Shown piece after piece: positions 28,478 to 37,071 of a DNA stretch of 64,000 nt. The stretch covers positions 1 to 64,000 of the forward strand of contig CAXATH010000012.1 of the NCBI GenBank assembly GCA_963972195.1. Direction: 5' to 3'. Below the pieces are notes generated by a model, which saw only the letters and a list, made by a program, of their open reading frames with translations, did no database searches and was not told the origin of the DNA. The stretch is from Litorimonas sp963972195. GTDB taxonomy: Bacteria; Pseudomonadota; Alphaproteobacteria; Caulobacterales; Maricaulaceae. Position numbers and translations under genes: made by a program. Each line of letters starts with the position of its first letter. Position 1 is the stretch's first letter.

Positions 28478-29704
28478 TTATCGCCAATTTGGATAAATTT
28501 CCGTTCCTAAACTTTCTGGAGACTTCATAGTTGAAGCGACGTGCGTTAGAATTGTAGTAAACTGACGTTGTAAAATTGTGGGTCTCCAACCTTTTCTTGT
28601 GGAAACACCGATGATCCGTGCTGTATCGTCAAGTTGTTCGCCAATTTGGACCAGTAGGCCGCTTCTGATTTGAAGAGCGACCTGATCCGGAGAGAGAAGA
28701 GTGAGGTAGTTTCCGTCCGTCAATAAACGACCAATAATCATAACGGATCCACAATCTATTGGACTTGGAGGGAGCTCATGTCCTTTAAATAATCGTTCCC
28801 AATGGGCCCGAAGCGGAGAGTTTGCGGGACCTACAATCCAAGGGTAATGCGATAACATGTCGATCGAGGGGTGTTTCGTCCCAGCGAGAGGGTGTTGTTT
28901 GCCTGCGGCGACGACCAAGCAGTCCTCATAAAGAGGAATTTGGTCGAGATCTGCGATGTCCGATGGCCGAACAGCTCCGACAATCATATCTATAACGCCT
29001 TCGCGCAAAGACTCTGTTAGCTCGCGCCAGCTGCCTTCAACGATATTTATTCTCGCTTTAGGTTCTTGATCAATTAACTTTGCCATAGCGGCAGGAACTA
29101 AAAATGTTCGGGATAGGGGGGAGGCGCCAATAGAGATTGTTTCGCCGTCCATTTCCAAGCCGATATCAGAAATGGCCGCGTTTAATTCGGCAACCGCCAG
29201 ACGAGCACCTAAGGCGAGCTTTTTCCCAAAATTATTAAGCCAAAGTCCTTGTCCGCGCCGCTCAATTAACTTGATACCTGCGACATATTCCAAATCTCCG
29301 ACTGCGCGATGGATCGCTGTTTGCGATAGGCCCGTCTTCCGCGCTGCTGCAATGAAGCTACCTGCATCTGCCGTCGCAATAAAAGCGCGTATTTGCGTCA
29401 TCGTAATGAGGCGATCTGGCTGCTGAAATGTTTTATTCAACCCTTTTGCGCCCCGTGCGAGGTGTTTGATTGCCGCTTCGATACGTAATACCAAGATATG
29501 ACCCGTTGGTGTCACGACCATTCCGCGTGACCGCCGTTCAAAAAGAGAATAGCCAAGCTGTTTTTCGATCTTGGCAATGCCTTGTGTTAGAGCGGGCTGA
29601 GACAGGTTGACGACTTTGGCCGCGGCGCTGATGCTTCCATGATCATGAATCGCGGATATCGCCCGCAAATGACGTAAGTTAAAATCATATGGTACGACGT
29701 TCAC
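28478..29704 (-). CDS. LysR-type regulator with two tandem HTH domains
   Basis: This transcription regulator of 408 residues is about 100 longer than usual because the LysR winged-helix domain is duplicated. The first copy (residues ~10-68) contains GSISAAAKVVNLSQPALTQG, and the second (~103-162) GSFIAAARKTGLSQTAIHRA. A periplasmic-binding-protein-like effector domain follows to the end. It is divergent from the acyl-CoA dehydrogenase/lig operon across 230 bp, the standard arrangement for a LysR activator. It is therefore the likely regulator of protocatechuate cleavage, in the role of LigR, with a ring-cleavage substrate or intermediate as effector. Confidence 0.85.
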   Translation of the reverse strand: MNVVPYDFNLRHLRAISAIHDHGSISAAAKVVNLSQPALTQGIAKIEKQLGYSLFERRSRGMVVTPTGHILVLRIEAAIKHLARGAKGLNKTFQQPDRLITMTQIRAFIATADAGSFIAAARKTGLSQTAIHRAVGDLEYVAGIKLIERRGQGLWLNNFGKKLALGARLAVAELNAAISDIGLEMDGETISIGASPLSRTFLVPAAMAKLIDQEPKARINIVEGSWRELTESLREGVIDMIVGAVRPSDIADLDQIPLYEDCLVVAAGKQHPLAGTKHPSIDMLSHYPWIVGPANSPLRAHWERLFKGHELPPSPIDCGSVMIIGRLLTDGNYLTLLSPDQVALQIRSGLLVQIGEQLDDTARIIGVSTRKGWRPTILQRQFTTILTHVASTMKSPESLGTEIYPNWR

Positions 29705-29934
29705 GGTTAATAAGATCTCTGCGTTTTATAAATTGGTGCTTGTAACGACTAGAGTTAGTACCACGAACACTGGACGAACGCGAATTCTATTTACCGAAAA
29801 ATGAATAGCTCATGCAGGTTTCTAAATGGATCCTACACCCAGTAAATGCGAGGTTATTTACGCAAAAATAGATTTAAAGCACGAGTTTCAGAAGAATTAG
29901 AGGTGCTAAGTTTGAATAATATGGAGGAAAGCGC

Positions 29935-31083
29935 GTGGATTTTGAGTTAACCGATGATGTAAGAGAGTTTAGAGACGTTACGAGGACAATAGTTAAAGAC
30001 CTCCTGCAATATGAAAAAGAGTTTCAAGACACAGGTGTTGTTCCGCCGATTGTTCGCCAAACTCTCATAGATAACGGCTATTTTGCACTTCCTTTCCCAG
30101 AAGAATACGGCGGTTTGAGCCAGGGGGCTTTGATGCAGTGCGTCGTGCAAATTGAACTTGCCCGCCTGCCACCTCAATTCTGGACAGAGCTTCGCCCATT
30201 GATGGGGCCTGGAGCTAAAAATATTCTCAATCATGCGAGTGAAGAGCAAAAAGCCCGTATTGTTCCGGGCATGGTCAGTGGTGAAATCCCCATTGCTTTT
30301 GCTTTGACTGAACCACATTGCGGGTCCGACCTAGCGTCCTTGCGAACTACAGCTGTCAGAAATGACGAGGGTTGGGTGATTAACGGTAGCAAAACTTATA
30401 TTTCTAACGGAAGCAAGGCGAAAGAAATAATCGTCTATGCTTACACGGATAAGAGCGCAGGCGCGCGCGGCGGTATGTCGGCTTTTCTTATGAACAGCGA
30501 GACTCCTGGTTATTCTGTTGATGGAGTTATTCCTTTAATGGGTACAGCAACTCCAGGCGTTTTCGAGTTATCTTTTAATGACTGTCAAGTCCCGGCAGAC
30601 GCTTTGATGGGGGAAGAGGGTAAAGCATTTCATTATGCGCTTGAGGGCTTAAATGAAGGTCGTTTGAATGTGGGCGCGACGGCGGTTGGTATGGGTGAAT
30701 ACGCCCTAGAGCTTGCCTTGGAGCAGGCCAGTATTCGTCCGGCATTCGGAGGTGTGATCGCTGATTTTCAAGCTATTCGACATTATCTGGCTAACATGGC
30801 TACCGATATGCGGGCCGCGAGGCTAATGTTGTTAGAAGCCTGTTGGCAGTATGACCAAGGGCAAGGCCGCCGCGAATATGCGTCTATGGCTAAGCTTTTT
30901 GCAACGGAAGCCGGTAGCCGAACTGTTGATTTGGCCTTGCAAATATTTGGCGGCGCCGGATATTGCCGTGGTTATGCGATCGAGAGGTTGTATCGTGATA
31001 TTCGGATTACACGTATTTACGAAGGTTCATCAGAAATTCAGCGCAATACGATTGCCAGAGAATTGCTCAAGCAGGTCGATTAG
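29935..31083 (+). CDS. Acyl-CoA dehydrogenase
   Basis: This FAD enzyme forms a double bond alpha-beta to the thioester and hands electrons to ETF. Family motifs are FALTEPHCGSDLASL near residue 121, the C-terminal LQIFGGAGYCRG and RIYEGSSEIQRNTIAREL, whose YEG glutamate is in the catalytic-base position. At 382 residues it is complete. It heads the lig operon, 142 bp before ligA, although the known 4,5-cleavage steps need no such enzyme. It may prepare a side-chain acid (for example an arylpropionyl-CoA) together with the CoA transferase and EtfBA. GTG at 29935 is preceded by GGAGG. Confidence 0.9.
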   Translation: MDFELTDDVREFRDVTRTIVKDLLQYEKEFQDTGVVPPIVRQTLIDNGYFALPFPEEYGGLSQGALMQCVVQIELARLPPQFWTELRPLMGPGAKNILNHASEEQKARIVPGMVSGEIPIAFALTEPHCGSDLASLRTTAVRNDEGWVINGSKTYISNGSKAKEIIVYAYTDKSAGARGGMSAFLMNSETPGYSVDGVIPLMGTATPGVFELSFNDCQVPADALMGEEGKAFHYALEGLNEGRLNVGATAVGMGEYALELALEQASIRPAFGGVIADFQAIRHYLANMATDMRAARLMLLEACWQYDQGQGRREYASMAKLFATEAGSRTVDLALQIFGGAGYCRGYAIERLYRDIRITRIYEGSSEIQRNTIARELLKQVD

Positions 31084-31239
31084 CGAGTGCTATTCAAAGT
31101 GAAAATAGATTACGCCGGTGCCATAAGTCATGAGACCTTAGGGCGCAGGTAGGATGGCGGCGACAATTATTTTTCAGAGGCGGTCAGAAGCCTACTTATT
31201 TTTGACGCCAAACACTTAAGACACATGAGGGATCAATCC

Positions 31240-31644
31240 ATGCGGCAAGACATTCAAGACTATCTCGCTGAATTGGAAGATATTCCGGGTACTCGAATCT
31301 ATACGACTGAACGTGCGCGCCAAGGTTATTGGCTCAATCAGTTTTGCATGTCTTTAATGAAGCCTGAGAATCGGGAGGCGTGGCGCACGGATGAGAAAGC
31401 TTATCTAAAAGCTTGGGGTATGACGGATCAGCAAAAGGCCGCTGTTTTGGCGCGAGACTATAATTTACTTCTTGAGTTGGGGGGCAATATTTATTTTCTT
31501 GCTAAAGTATTTTCAACTGACGGATTGTCATTTGTTCAAGCTGTTTCAACGATGACGGGTATGAGCGTTGAGGAGTATACCGCCATGATGAATGCCGGGG
31601 GGCGTTCCCCCGACGGTGTTCGGTCGATTCGAGGAGGGCGATAA
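31240..31644 (+). CDS. ligA: Protocatechuate 4,5-dioxygenase alpha subunit
   Basis: This is the small subunit of the extradiol dioxygenase that opens protocatechuate between C4 and C5. The protein matches LigA along its length: DIPGTRIYTTERARQGYWLN, MSLMKPENR, FSTDGLSF and MTGMSVEEY, ending GGRSPDGVRSIRGGR. The ATG at 31240 has GAGGG 8 bases upstream and is preferred over the ATG at 31225. The beta subunit starts two bases past the stop. Confidence 0.93.
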   Translation: MRQDIQDYLAELEDIPGTRIYTTERARQGYWLNQFCMSLMKPENREAWRTDEKAYLKAWGMTDQQKAAVLARDYNLLLELGGNIYFLAKVFSTDGLSFVQAVSTMTGMSVEEYTAMMNAGGRSPDGVRSIRGGR

Positions 31645-31646
31645 AA

Positions 31647-32495
31647 ATGGCTCGTTTGACCGCCGGTATCGGCACATCACATGTCCCCTTAATTGGAGTG
31701 GCGATTGATCAAGATAAGGGGGACGACCCCTACTTCAAACCCGTTTTAGAGGCTTATGATTGGGTGAGGGATTGGATCAAAAAACCTGAGAACAAGCCGG
31801 ATGTCGTAGTTCTGGTTTATAATGACCACGCCTCAGCTTTTGACATGGATCTTATTCCGACATTCGCCATTGGTTGCGGAGAGAGTTATCAGCCCGCCGA
31901 TGAGGGGTGGGGGCCTCGTCCTGTTCCAAATGTCAAAAATCATTCCAAGTTAGCATGGCATATTGCCCAAAGCCTCATTTTGGATGATTTTGATATGACA
32001 ATCATAAACAAAATGGACGTCGACCATGGATTGACGGTTCCATTATCAGCCGTTTTTGATCAGCCTAAAGAGTGGCCTGTTAAAGTCATTCCTTTGGCCG
32101 TGAATGTTGTAACCTATCCTGTTCCGTCTGGAAACCGGTGCTGGATGCTCGGAGAGGCCATTGCGCGCGCCGTTGAAAGTTTTCCAGAAGATTTAAATGT
32201 TCAAATATGGGGCACTGGCGGTATGTCCCACCAATTACAAGGGCCGCGTGCAGGTCTGATCAATAAGGAATTTGATACTGCATTTTTAGACGATTTAACG
32301 CAAAATCCGGAACGTTTACGCTACCTCCCACATATTGAATATCTGCGGGAAGCAGGTTCAGAAGGCATTGAACTTGTGATGTGGCTTATTATGCGCGGGG
32401 CGCTTGGTGCCTCTATAAAAGAATTACACAGAGCCTACCACGTTCCGACATCAAACACGGCTCTGGGACACATAGTATTGGAGAACGCGAAATGA
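31647..32495 (+). CDS. ligB: Protocatechuate 4,5-dioxygenase beta subunit
   Basis: This catalytic subunit binds Fe(II) and yields 4-carboxy-2-hydroxymuconate-6-semialdehyde (CHMS). The iron ligands of the LigB family are seen as His in GIGTSHVP near residue 12, His in NDHASAF near 61 and the downstream Glu-containing segment. VDHGLTVPLS holds the catalytic His near residue 127, and GTGGMSHQLQGPRAG is also conserved. At 282 residues it is full length, with GGAGG before the ATG. Separate alpha and beta subunits argue against gallate (DesB-type) dioxygenase, in which they are fused. The stop overlaps the ligC start as ATGA. Confidence 0.95.
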   Translation: MARLTAGIGTSHVPLIGVAIDQDKGDDPYFKPVLEAYDWVRDWIKKPENKPDVVVLVYNDHASAFDMDLIPTFAIGCGESYQPADEGWGPRPVPNVKNHSKLAWHIAQSLILDDFDMTIINKMDVDHGLTVPLSAVFDQPKEWPVKVIPLAVNVVTYPVPSGNRCWMLGEAIARAVESFPEDLNVQIWGTGGMSHQLQGPRAGLINKEFDTAFLDDLTQNPERLRYLPHIEYLREAGSEGIELVMWLIMRGALGASIKELHRAYHVPTSNTALGHIVLENAK

Positions 32496-33433
32496 AAATT
32501 GCACTCGCAGGCGGAGGCGCTTTCGGAGAAAAACACCTGAACGGGTTGAAGAACATTGACGATGTAGAAGTCGTGAGTTTGGTTGGCCGAACTTTAGAGA
32601 AAACCAATGCCTTGGCAGAAAAGTTTGATGTGGGGCATGTGACTACAGATCTATCCGAAATATTAGCAATGGAAGAAGTGGACGCTGTCATTCTCTGTAC
32701 GCCTACATCTATGCATGCATCCCAGGCGATTGCCTGTATGGACGCCGGTAAACATGTGGAAGTCGAAATTCCGCTTGCAGATAATTGGTTAGATGCTCAA
32801 TCTGTTTTAGCGAAGCAAAAAGAAACTGGCCTAGTCTGCATGGTCGGTCATACACGACGTTTTAACCCCTCTCATCAGTGGGTTCACAATAAAATCAAAG
32901 AGGGGGAATTTAACATCCAGCAAATGGATGTTCAGACATTTTTCTTCCGCCGTACAAATACAAATGCCAAAGGCGAACCGCGTAGCTGGACGGATCATTT
33001 ACTTTGGCATCATGCGGCTCATACAGTTGATCTTTTCCAATATCAGACCGGAGAAAAAGTTGTTGTCGCTCAGGCTGTTGAAGGCCCCCATCATCCGGAT
33101 TTAAAAATTGCGATGGATATGTCTATTCAACTGAAAACTGAAACGGGCAAACTTTGCACTCTTTCCCTATCGTTCAACAATGATGGACCGCTGGGTACCT
33201 TTTTCCGTTATATTGGGGACACAGGAACTTATTTAGCCCGCTATGACGACCTCATTACAGGGCGCGATAAAGTGATTGATGTATCTAAAGTAGCCGTATC
33301 AATGAACGGAATTGAGCTACAGGATAGAGAGTTTATTTCGGCCATTCGCGAAGGCCGCGAGCCAAATTCTTCTGTTGCTAAGGTATTACCTTGCTACGAG
33401 GTTCTCTATAACCTTGAACAAGGCATGCAGTAA
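32492..33433 (+). CDS. ligC: 4-carboxy-2-hydroxymuconate-6-semialdehyde dehydrogenase
   Basis: LigC oxidises CHMS (as its hemiacetal) to 2-pyrone-4,6-dicarboxylate with NADP. It belongs to the Gfo/Idh/MocA family: the Rossmann start IALAGGGAFGEKHL, the EIPLADN segment near residue 92 and HHAAHTVDLFQ near 176. At 313 residues it has LigC length. A longer frame from 32381 overlaps ligB by over 100 bases and is rejected in favour of the ATGA-coupled start at 32492. Confidence 0.93.
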   Translation: MKIALAGGGAFGEKHLNGLKNIDDVEVVSLVGRTLEKTNALAEKFDVGHVTTDLSEILAMEEVDAVILCTPTSMHASQAIACMDAGKHVEVEIPLADNWLDAQSVLAKQKETGLVCMVGHTRRFNPSHQWVHNKIKEGEFNIQQMDVQTFFFRRTNTNAKGEPRSWTDHLLWHHAAHTVDLFQYQTGEKVVVAQAVEGPHHPDLKIAMDMSIQLKTETGKLCTLSLSFNNDGPLGTFFRYIGDTGTYLARYDDLITGRDKVIDVSKVAVSMNGIELQDREFISAIREGREPNSSVAKVLPCYEVLYNLEQGMQ

Positions 33434-33440
33434 GTTTGGC

Positions 33441-34442
33441 ATGATAGATTCATCGAGAACATTATCAGGAACGCCCCTTAACCCGATTGGGTTAGGGTGT
33501 ATGTCACTTAGCCAAGCTTACTATCCTTTGCCGTCAGAAGAGGAAGGTATTCGGCTTTTAAATAAAGCGATCGATCTTGGAATTGCTCATCTGGACACTG
33601 CGCGACTCTATGGTTTAGGCCATAATGAAGCTCTACTATCGCGGGTATTGAAATCTCGCCGCGATGAGGTCTTCCTCGCGTCTAAATGTGGAATCGAGGC
33701 TGAAGGTCCAAAGCGATCTATTGATTGCAAACCTGCCACAATTAGGCGGGCTGTTGAAACGAGTCTTAAAACTCTAAATGTTGATTTTATTGATCTGTAT
33801 TATCTACATAGACGTGACAAATATGTGCCGATCGAAGAATCTGTCGGTACACTCGCGGATTTGAAATCCGAAGGCAAAATTGGCGCTATTGGCTTGTCCG
33901 AAATGAGTGCTGAAACACTTGGTAAAGCGGCCGCAGAGCATCCGATTGCGGCTATGCAATCAGAATATTCCTTATGGACGCGTAATCCGGAAATTGCGGT
34001 GCTAGAGGCGTGTAAAAAATTAAAAACTGCCTTTATTGCCTTTTCTCCATTAGGACGCGGCGTCTTGGCTAAAGGTTTAGATGACGCGACGCGTTTAGAT
34101 AAACGGGATCTTCGCGTAAAACATCCGCGTTTTAATGAAGACAATTGGCCGAAAAATCGAGGGCTAATGGATCGTTTTGAAGCTCTTGCCCGTAAAGCAA
34201 ACATAACGCCGGCACAATTATCTTTGGCGTGGGTTTTAAATCAAGGGTCACATGTGCATGTTATCCCTGGGACCACTAATCTGGATCATCTTGAAGAGAA
34301 TCTGGCAACTTTGTCGATCGAGGTTCCGTCAGACTTACTTAAACAGGCCGGCGAAATAGTTAATAATACTTCTGTTTCTGGCCATCGTTATCCTGAAAAG
34401 TTACGAGCAGCGATTGATACTGAGGAGTTCGACGCGTGTTAG
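33441..34442 (+). CDS. Aldo/keto reductase
   Basis: This NADPH-dependent oxidoreductase of the AKR superfamily has 333 residues. Motifs are GLGCMSLSQAY, DTARLYGLGHNEALL (catalytic Asp and Tyr), FLASKCG (Lys), DLYYLHRRD (His) and IPGTTNLDHLEENL for the cofactor. The start at 33441 is seven bases past ligC; the longer frame from 33312 lies inside ligC. The last bases overlap ligJ. It is inside the lig operon but has no assigned step in 4,5-cleavage; it might reduce an aldehyde intermediate or a side product. Confidence 0.88.
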   Translation: MIDSSRTLSGTPLNPIGLGCMSLSQAYYPLPSEEEGIRLLNKAIDLGIAHLDTARLYGLGHNEALLSRVLKSRRDEVFLASKCGIEAEGPKRSIDCKPATIRRAVETSLKTLNVDFIDLYYLHRRDKYVPIEESVGTLADLKSEGKIGAIGLSEMSAETLGKAAAEHPIAAMQSEYSLWTRNPEIAVLEACKKLKTAFIAFSPLGRGVLAKGLDDATRLDKRDLRVKHPRFNEDNWPKNRGLMDRFEALARKANITPAQLSLAWVLNQGSHVHVIPGTTNLDHLEENLATLSIEVPSDLLKQAGEIVNNTSVSGHRYPEKLRAAIDTEEFDAC

Positions 34443-35473
34443 TCATTGATATCCATGGTCATCAAACCTTAGTTCCTCAAGAGCATCTCGATTTTCGCGC
34501 TGCTCAGAAAGCGCGGCTCAAAGATCCGAGTCTTCCGCGTCCAGCTTTGCCAGTGTACTCGGATGAAAGTTTGCGCGAAATAATTGAAAACAACCAATTA
34601 AAACTCTTAAAAGAGCGCGGCGCAGATATGACAATTTTCAGCCCCCGCGCGTCGGCCATGGAGCCACATATTGGCGATCGGGAAACGGTGAATGACTGGT
34701 CAGTCGCCTGCAATAATATGATAAAACGTGTCGTCGATTTATTTCCAGATTATTTTATTGGCGGGTGTATGCTCCCGCAGCGCGTTGAAAACGGAAAAGC
34801 AGCACCACTAGATGATGCGATTGCCGAGCTAGAACGCTGCGTGAATGAGCTAGGTTTTGTTTCCTGCAATCTGAACCCCGACCCAAGCGGAGGACACTTT
34901 TCTGCTCCGCCTTTAACCGATAAATATTGGTTTCCCCTCTACGAAAAATTGGTTGAACTAGATGTCCCTGCTATGATCCATGTATCAGGATCTTGTAATG
35001 ATTGTCTTCATGCAACGGGATCATATTATATGGCGGCAGACACGAATGCTTTCATGAATTTGATGACCGGTGATTTGTTTAAAGACTTCCCGGGCCTTCG
35101 GTTTATTATTCCGCATGGCGGTGGCGCTGTGCCTTATCACTGGGGGCGGTATCGCGGCTTAGCAGATATGTTAAAAATTCCACCGCTGGATGAACATGTT
35201 ATGAATAATGTTTATTTTGATACCTGTGTTTATCATCAACCAGGTATCAACTTGTTGTTTGAAGTCATTGATAAAAAGAACATTTTATTTGCTTCTGAAA
35301 TGATTGGTGCCGTGCGCGGGATTGACCCTCAGACTGGGGAATATTTTGACGATACGAAGCTCTATGTCGAAAATCTTGGTCTATCTTCTGATGACAGAGA
35401 GCAAATTTTTGAAGGCAATGCTCGGCGGGTTTTTCCGCGGCTGGATGCCCAATTAAAAGCGAAAGGCCTTTAA
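34436..35473 (+). CDS. ligJ: 4-oxalomesaconate hydratase (amidohydrolase family)
   Basis: LigJ adds water to 4-oxalomesaconate to give 4-carboxy-4-hydroxy-2-oxoadipate. The protein is of the amidohydrolase-2 fold with the N-terminal metal motif DIHGH and His in IIPHGGGAVPYH near residue 228. The segments MTIFSPRASAMEPHIGD and DRETVNDWS are characteristic of LigJ. At 345 residues it has the family length. The GTG start overlaps the preceding stop, so it is translationally coupled; ligK begins one base after its stop. Confidence 0.92.
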   Translation: MLVIDIHGHQTLVPQEHLDFRAAQKARLKDPSLPRPALPVYSDESLREIIENNQLKLLKERGADMTIFSPRASAMEPHIGDRETVNDWSVACNNMIKRVVDLFPDYFIGGCMLPQRVENGKAAPLDDAIAELERCVNELGFVSCNLNPDPSGGHFSAPPLTDKYWFPLYEKLVELDVPAMIHVSGSCNDCLHATGSYYMAADTNAFMNLMTGDLFKDFPGLRFIIPHGGGAVPYHWGRYRGLADMLKIPPLDEHVMNNVYFDTCVYHQPGINLLFEVIDKKNILFASEMIGAVRGIDPQTGEYFDDTKLYVENLGLSSDDREQIFEGNARRVFPRLDAQLKAKGL

Positions 35474-35474
35474 G

Positions 35475-36164
35475 ATGTCTCATGCTACGCCCACAGGTGT
35501 TGTTGTTCAAAACATTGAACGTGTGCCATTGGATATTGTAGACCGCCTTGCTCAATCGGGAGTCTCGACCGTGTCAGAAGCGCAAGGTCGTACTGGCTGT
35601 ATGAAGCCTTATATGCGTCCGATATACTCAGGTGCTCGTGTAGCAGGAAATGCCGTAACTGTTTCTATTCCGCCAGCGGATAATTGGATGATTCATGTCG
35701 TTGTTGAGCAGTGCCAAGAAGGTGATATTCTCGTTATTTCTCCAACTTCAGAATCTGATGCCGGATATTTCGGGGATCTATTTGCGACCTCCTTGTTACA
35801 GCGCGGCGTACGCGGACTGATTATTGAAGGCGGCTGCCGCGATGTCGTAGATCTGCAGGAAATGGGTTTTCCTGTTTGGAGCAAATATATTCACGGTACA
35901 GGAACCGTTAAAGAAACCTTGGGATCGGTAAACATCCCGATAGTTTGCGCGGGACAATCTGTAAATCCGGGCGATGTTATTATTGCTGATGATGACGGTG
36001 TTTGCGTCGTCCCGCACAGCACTGCTGCGGATGTAAAAGCAGGTGCTATTGCACGTGAAGAGAAAGAAGCCCGTAACCGGACCAAGTTTTTGGCAGGTGA
36101 ACTCGGCCTTGATGTTTATGGCATGCGCGAGGACTTGGCGAAAAAGGGATTAAAGTACATCTGA
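35475..36164 (+). CDS. ligK: 4-carboxy-4-hydroxy-2-oxoadipate aldolase
   Basis: LigK splits carboxy-hydroxy-oxoadipate into pyruvate and oxaloacetate, the last step of the route. It is of the RraA/HMG aldolase fold: VSEAQGRTGCMKPYMRPIYS near the N-terminus, GYFGDLFATSLLQRGVRGLI with the metal-site Asp, and GGCRDV with the catalytic Arg-Asp pair. At 229 residues it is complete. The stop codon overlaps the ligI start. Confidence 0.93.
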   Translation: MSHATPTGVVVQNIERVPLDIVDRLAQSGVSTVSEAQGRTGCMKPYMRPIYSGARVAGNAVTVSIPPADNWMIHVVVEQCQEGDILVISPTSESDAGYFGDLFATSLLQRGVRGLIIEGGCRDVVDLQEMGFPVWSKYIHGTGTVKETLGSVNIPIVCAGQSVNPGDVIIADDDGVCVVPHSTAADVKAGAIAREEKEARNRTKFLAGELGLDVYGMREDLAKKGLKYI

Positions 36165-37069
36165 TGAATACGCCGCAGATTCCTTCTAAGGGCGCACGAG
36201 ATGTGCATCAAGCGCCGCGTAAGCCGGCATTTACTCCGCCGCCCGGCGCAGTAGACGCGCATTGCCATGTTTTTGGTCCATCAGTGAAATTTCCGTATTC
36301 CTCTAGCCGTAAATACACGCCTTATGATGCGCCTGCTGAAAAACTTTTTGCGTTACGAGATCATTTGGGCTTTGAAAAAAATGTGCTTGTCCAGGCGAGC
36401 TGTCATGGCACGAATAATGACGCTATGGTCGATTGTTTGAAGAAAGCAGGGGACAATGCACGCGGCGTTGCGATTGTATCTCCTGATATTTCTGATGCGG
36501 AGCTTCGAGCACTAGATGAAGTCGGCGTTCGCGGTGTCAGATTTAATTTTCTCAAACGTTTAGTCGATCCGACACCGAAATCAGTCTATTTGACTATCGC
36601 AAAACGCGTTGCCCAAATGGGATGGCATTGTGTTGTTTATTTTGAGGCAGACGACATTGATGAGCTGGAAGCGTTTTTGACGCAAATCCCAACACTCGTT
36701 GTAATTGATCATATGGCCTGCCCTGATGTCGCGTTAACGGCTGAACATACACAATTCGAAAAATTTATAAAGCTCATGTCAGATAACCCGAATTTTTGGG
36801 TGAAAGTATCCTGTCCTGAACGCCTCTCTATTACAGGCCCGCCTTATGAGGATGTTGTGCCCTTTGCACGAACTTTAGTTGAACATTTTCCCACTCGGGT
36901 ATTGTGGGGTACTGACTGGCCACATCCAAACATGAAAACGCATACTCCAGATGACGGGGAATTAGTAGATCGTATTCCACACATCGCCCGGACGGCTTCT
37001 TTACAACACAGATTATTGATTGAAAATCCAATGAAACTATATTGGCCGGGACATAAGGTAGAGGCATAA
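36164..37069 (+). CDS. ligI: 2-pyrone-4,6-dicarboxylate hydrolase
   Basis: LigI opens the pyrone ring of PDC to 4-oxalomesaconate. It is an amidohydrolase with the DAHCHVFGP motif near residue 28, FPYSSSRKYTPYDAP (substrate loop), VLVQASCHGTNN and the terminal LWGTDWPHPNM, whose Asp is catalytic. At 301 residues it matches LigI. It overlaps ligK by one base and ligU follows after two bases. Confidence 0.95.
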   Translation: MNTPQIPSKGARDVHQAPRKPAFTPPPGAVDAHCHVFGPSVKFPYSSSRKYTPYDAPAEKLFALRDHLGFEKNVLVQASCHGTNNDAMVDCLKKAGDNARGVAIVSPDISDAELRALDEVGVRGVRFNFLKRLVDPTPKSVYLTIAKRVAQMGWHCVVYFEADDIDELEAFLTQIPTLVVIDHMACPDVALTAEHTQFEKFIKLMSDNPNFWVKVSCPERLSITGPPYEDVVPFARTLVEHFPTRVLWGTDWPHPNMKTHTPDDGELVDRIPHIARTASLQHRLLIENPMKLYWPGHKVEA

Positions 37070-37071
37070 TT

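Noticed and set aside
32381..32491. Longer N-terminus of ligC
   Set aside because: It overlaps ligB by 37 codons; the Rossmann start at 32492 with ATGA coupling is the standard LigC start.
31240..32495. Gallate or 3-O-methylgallate dioxygenase
   Set aside because: Separate alpha and beta subunits and the presence of ligC and ligI point to protocatechuate 4,5-dioxygenase.
33312..33440. Longer N-terminus of the aldo/keto reductase
   Set aside because: It lies inside ligC in another frame and does not match the AKR start; MIDSSRTLSG at 33441 does.
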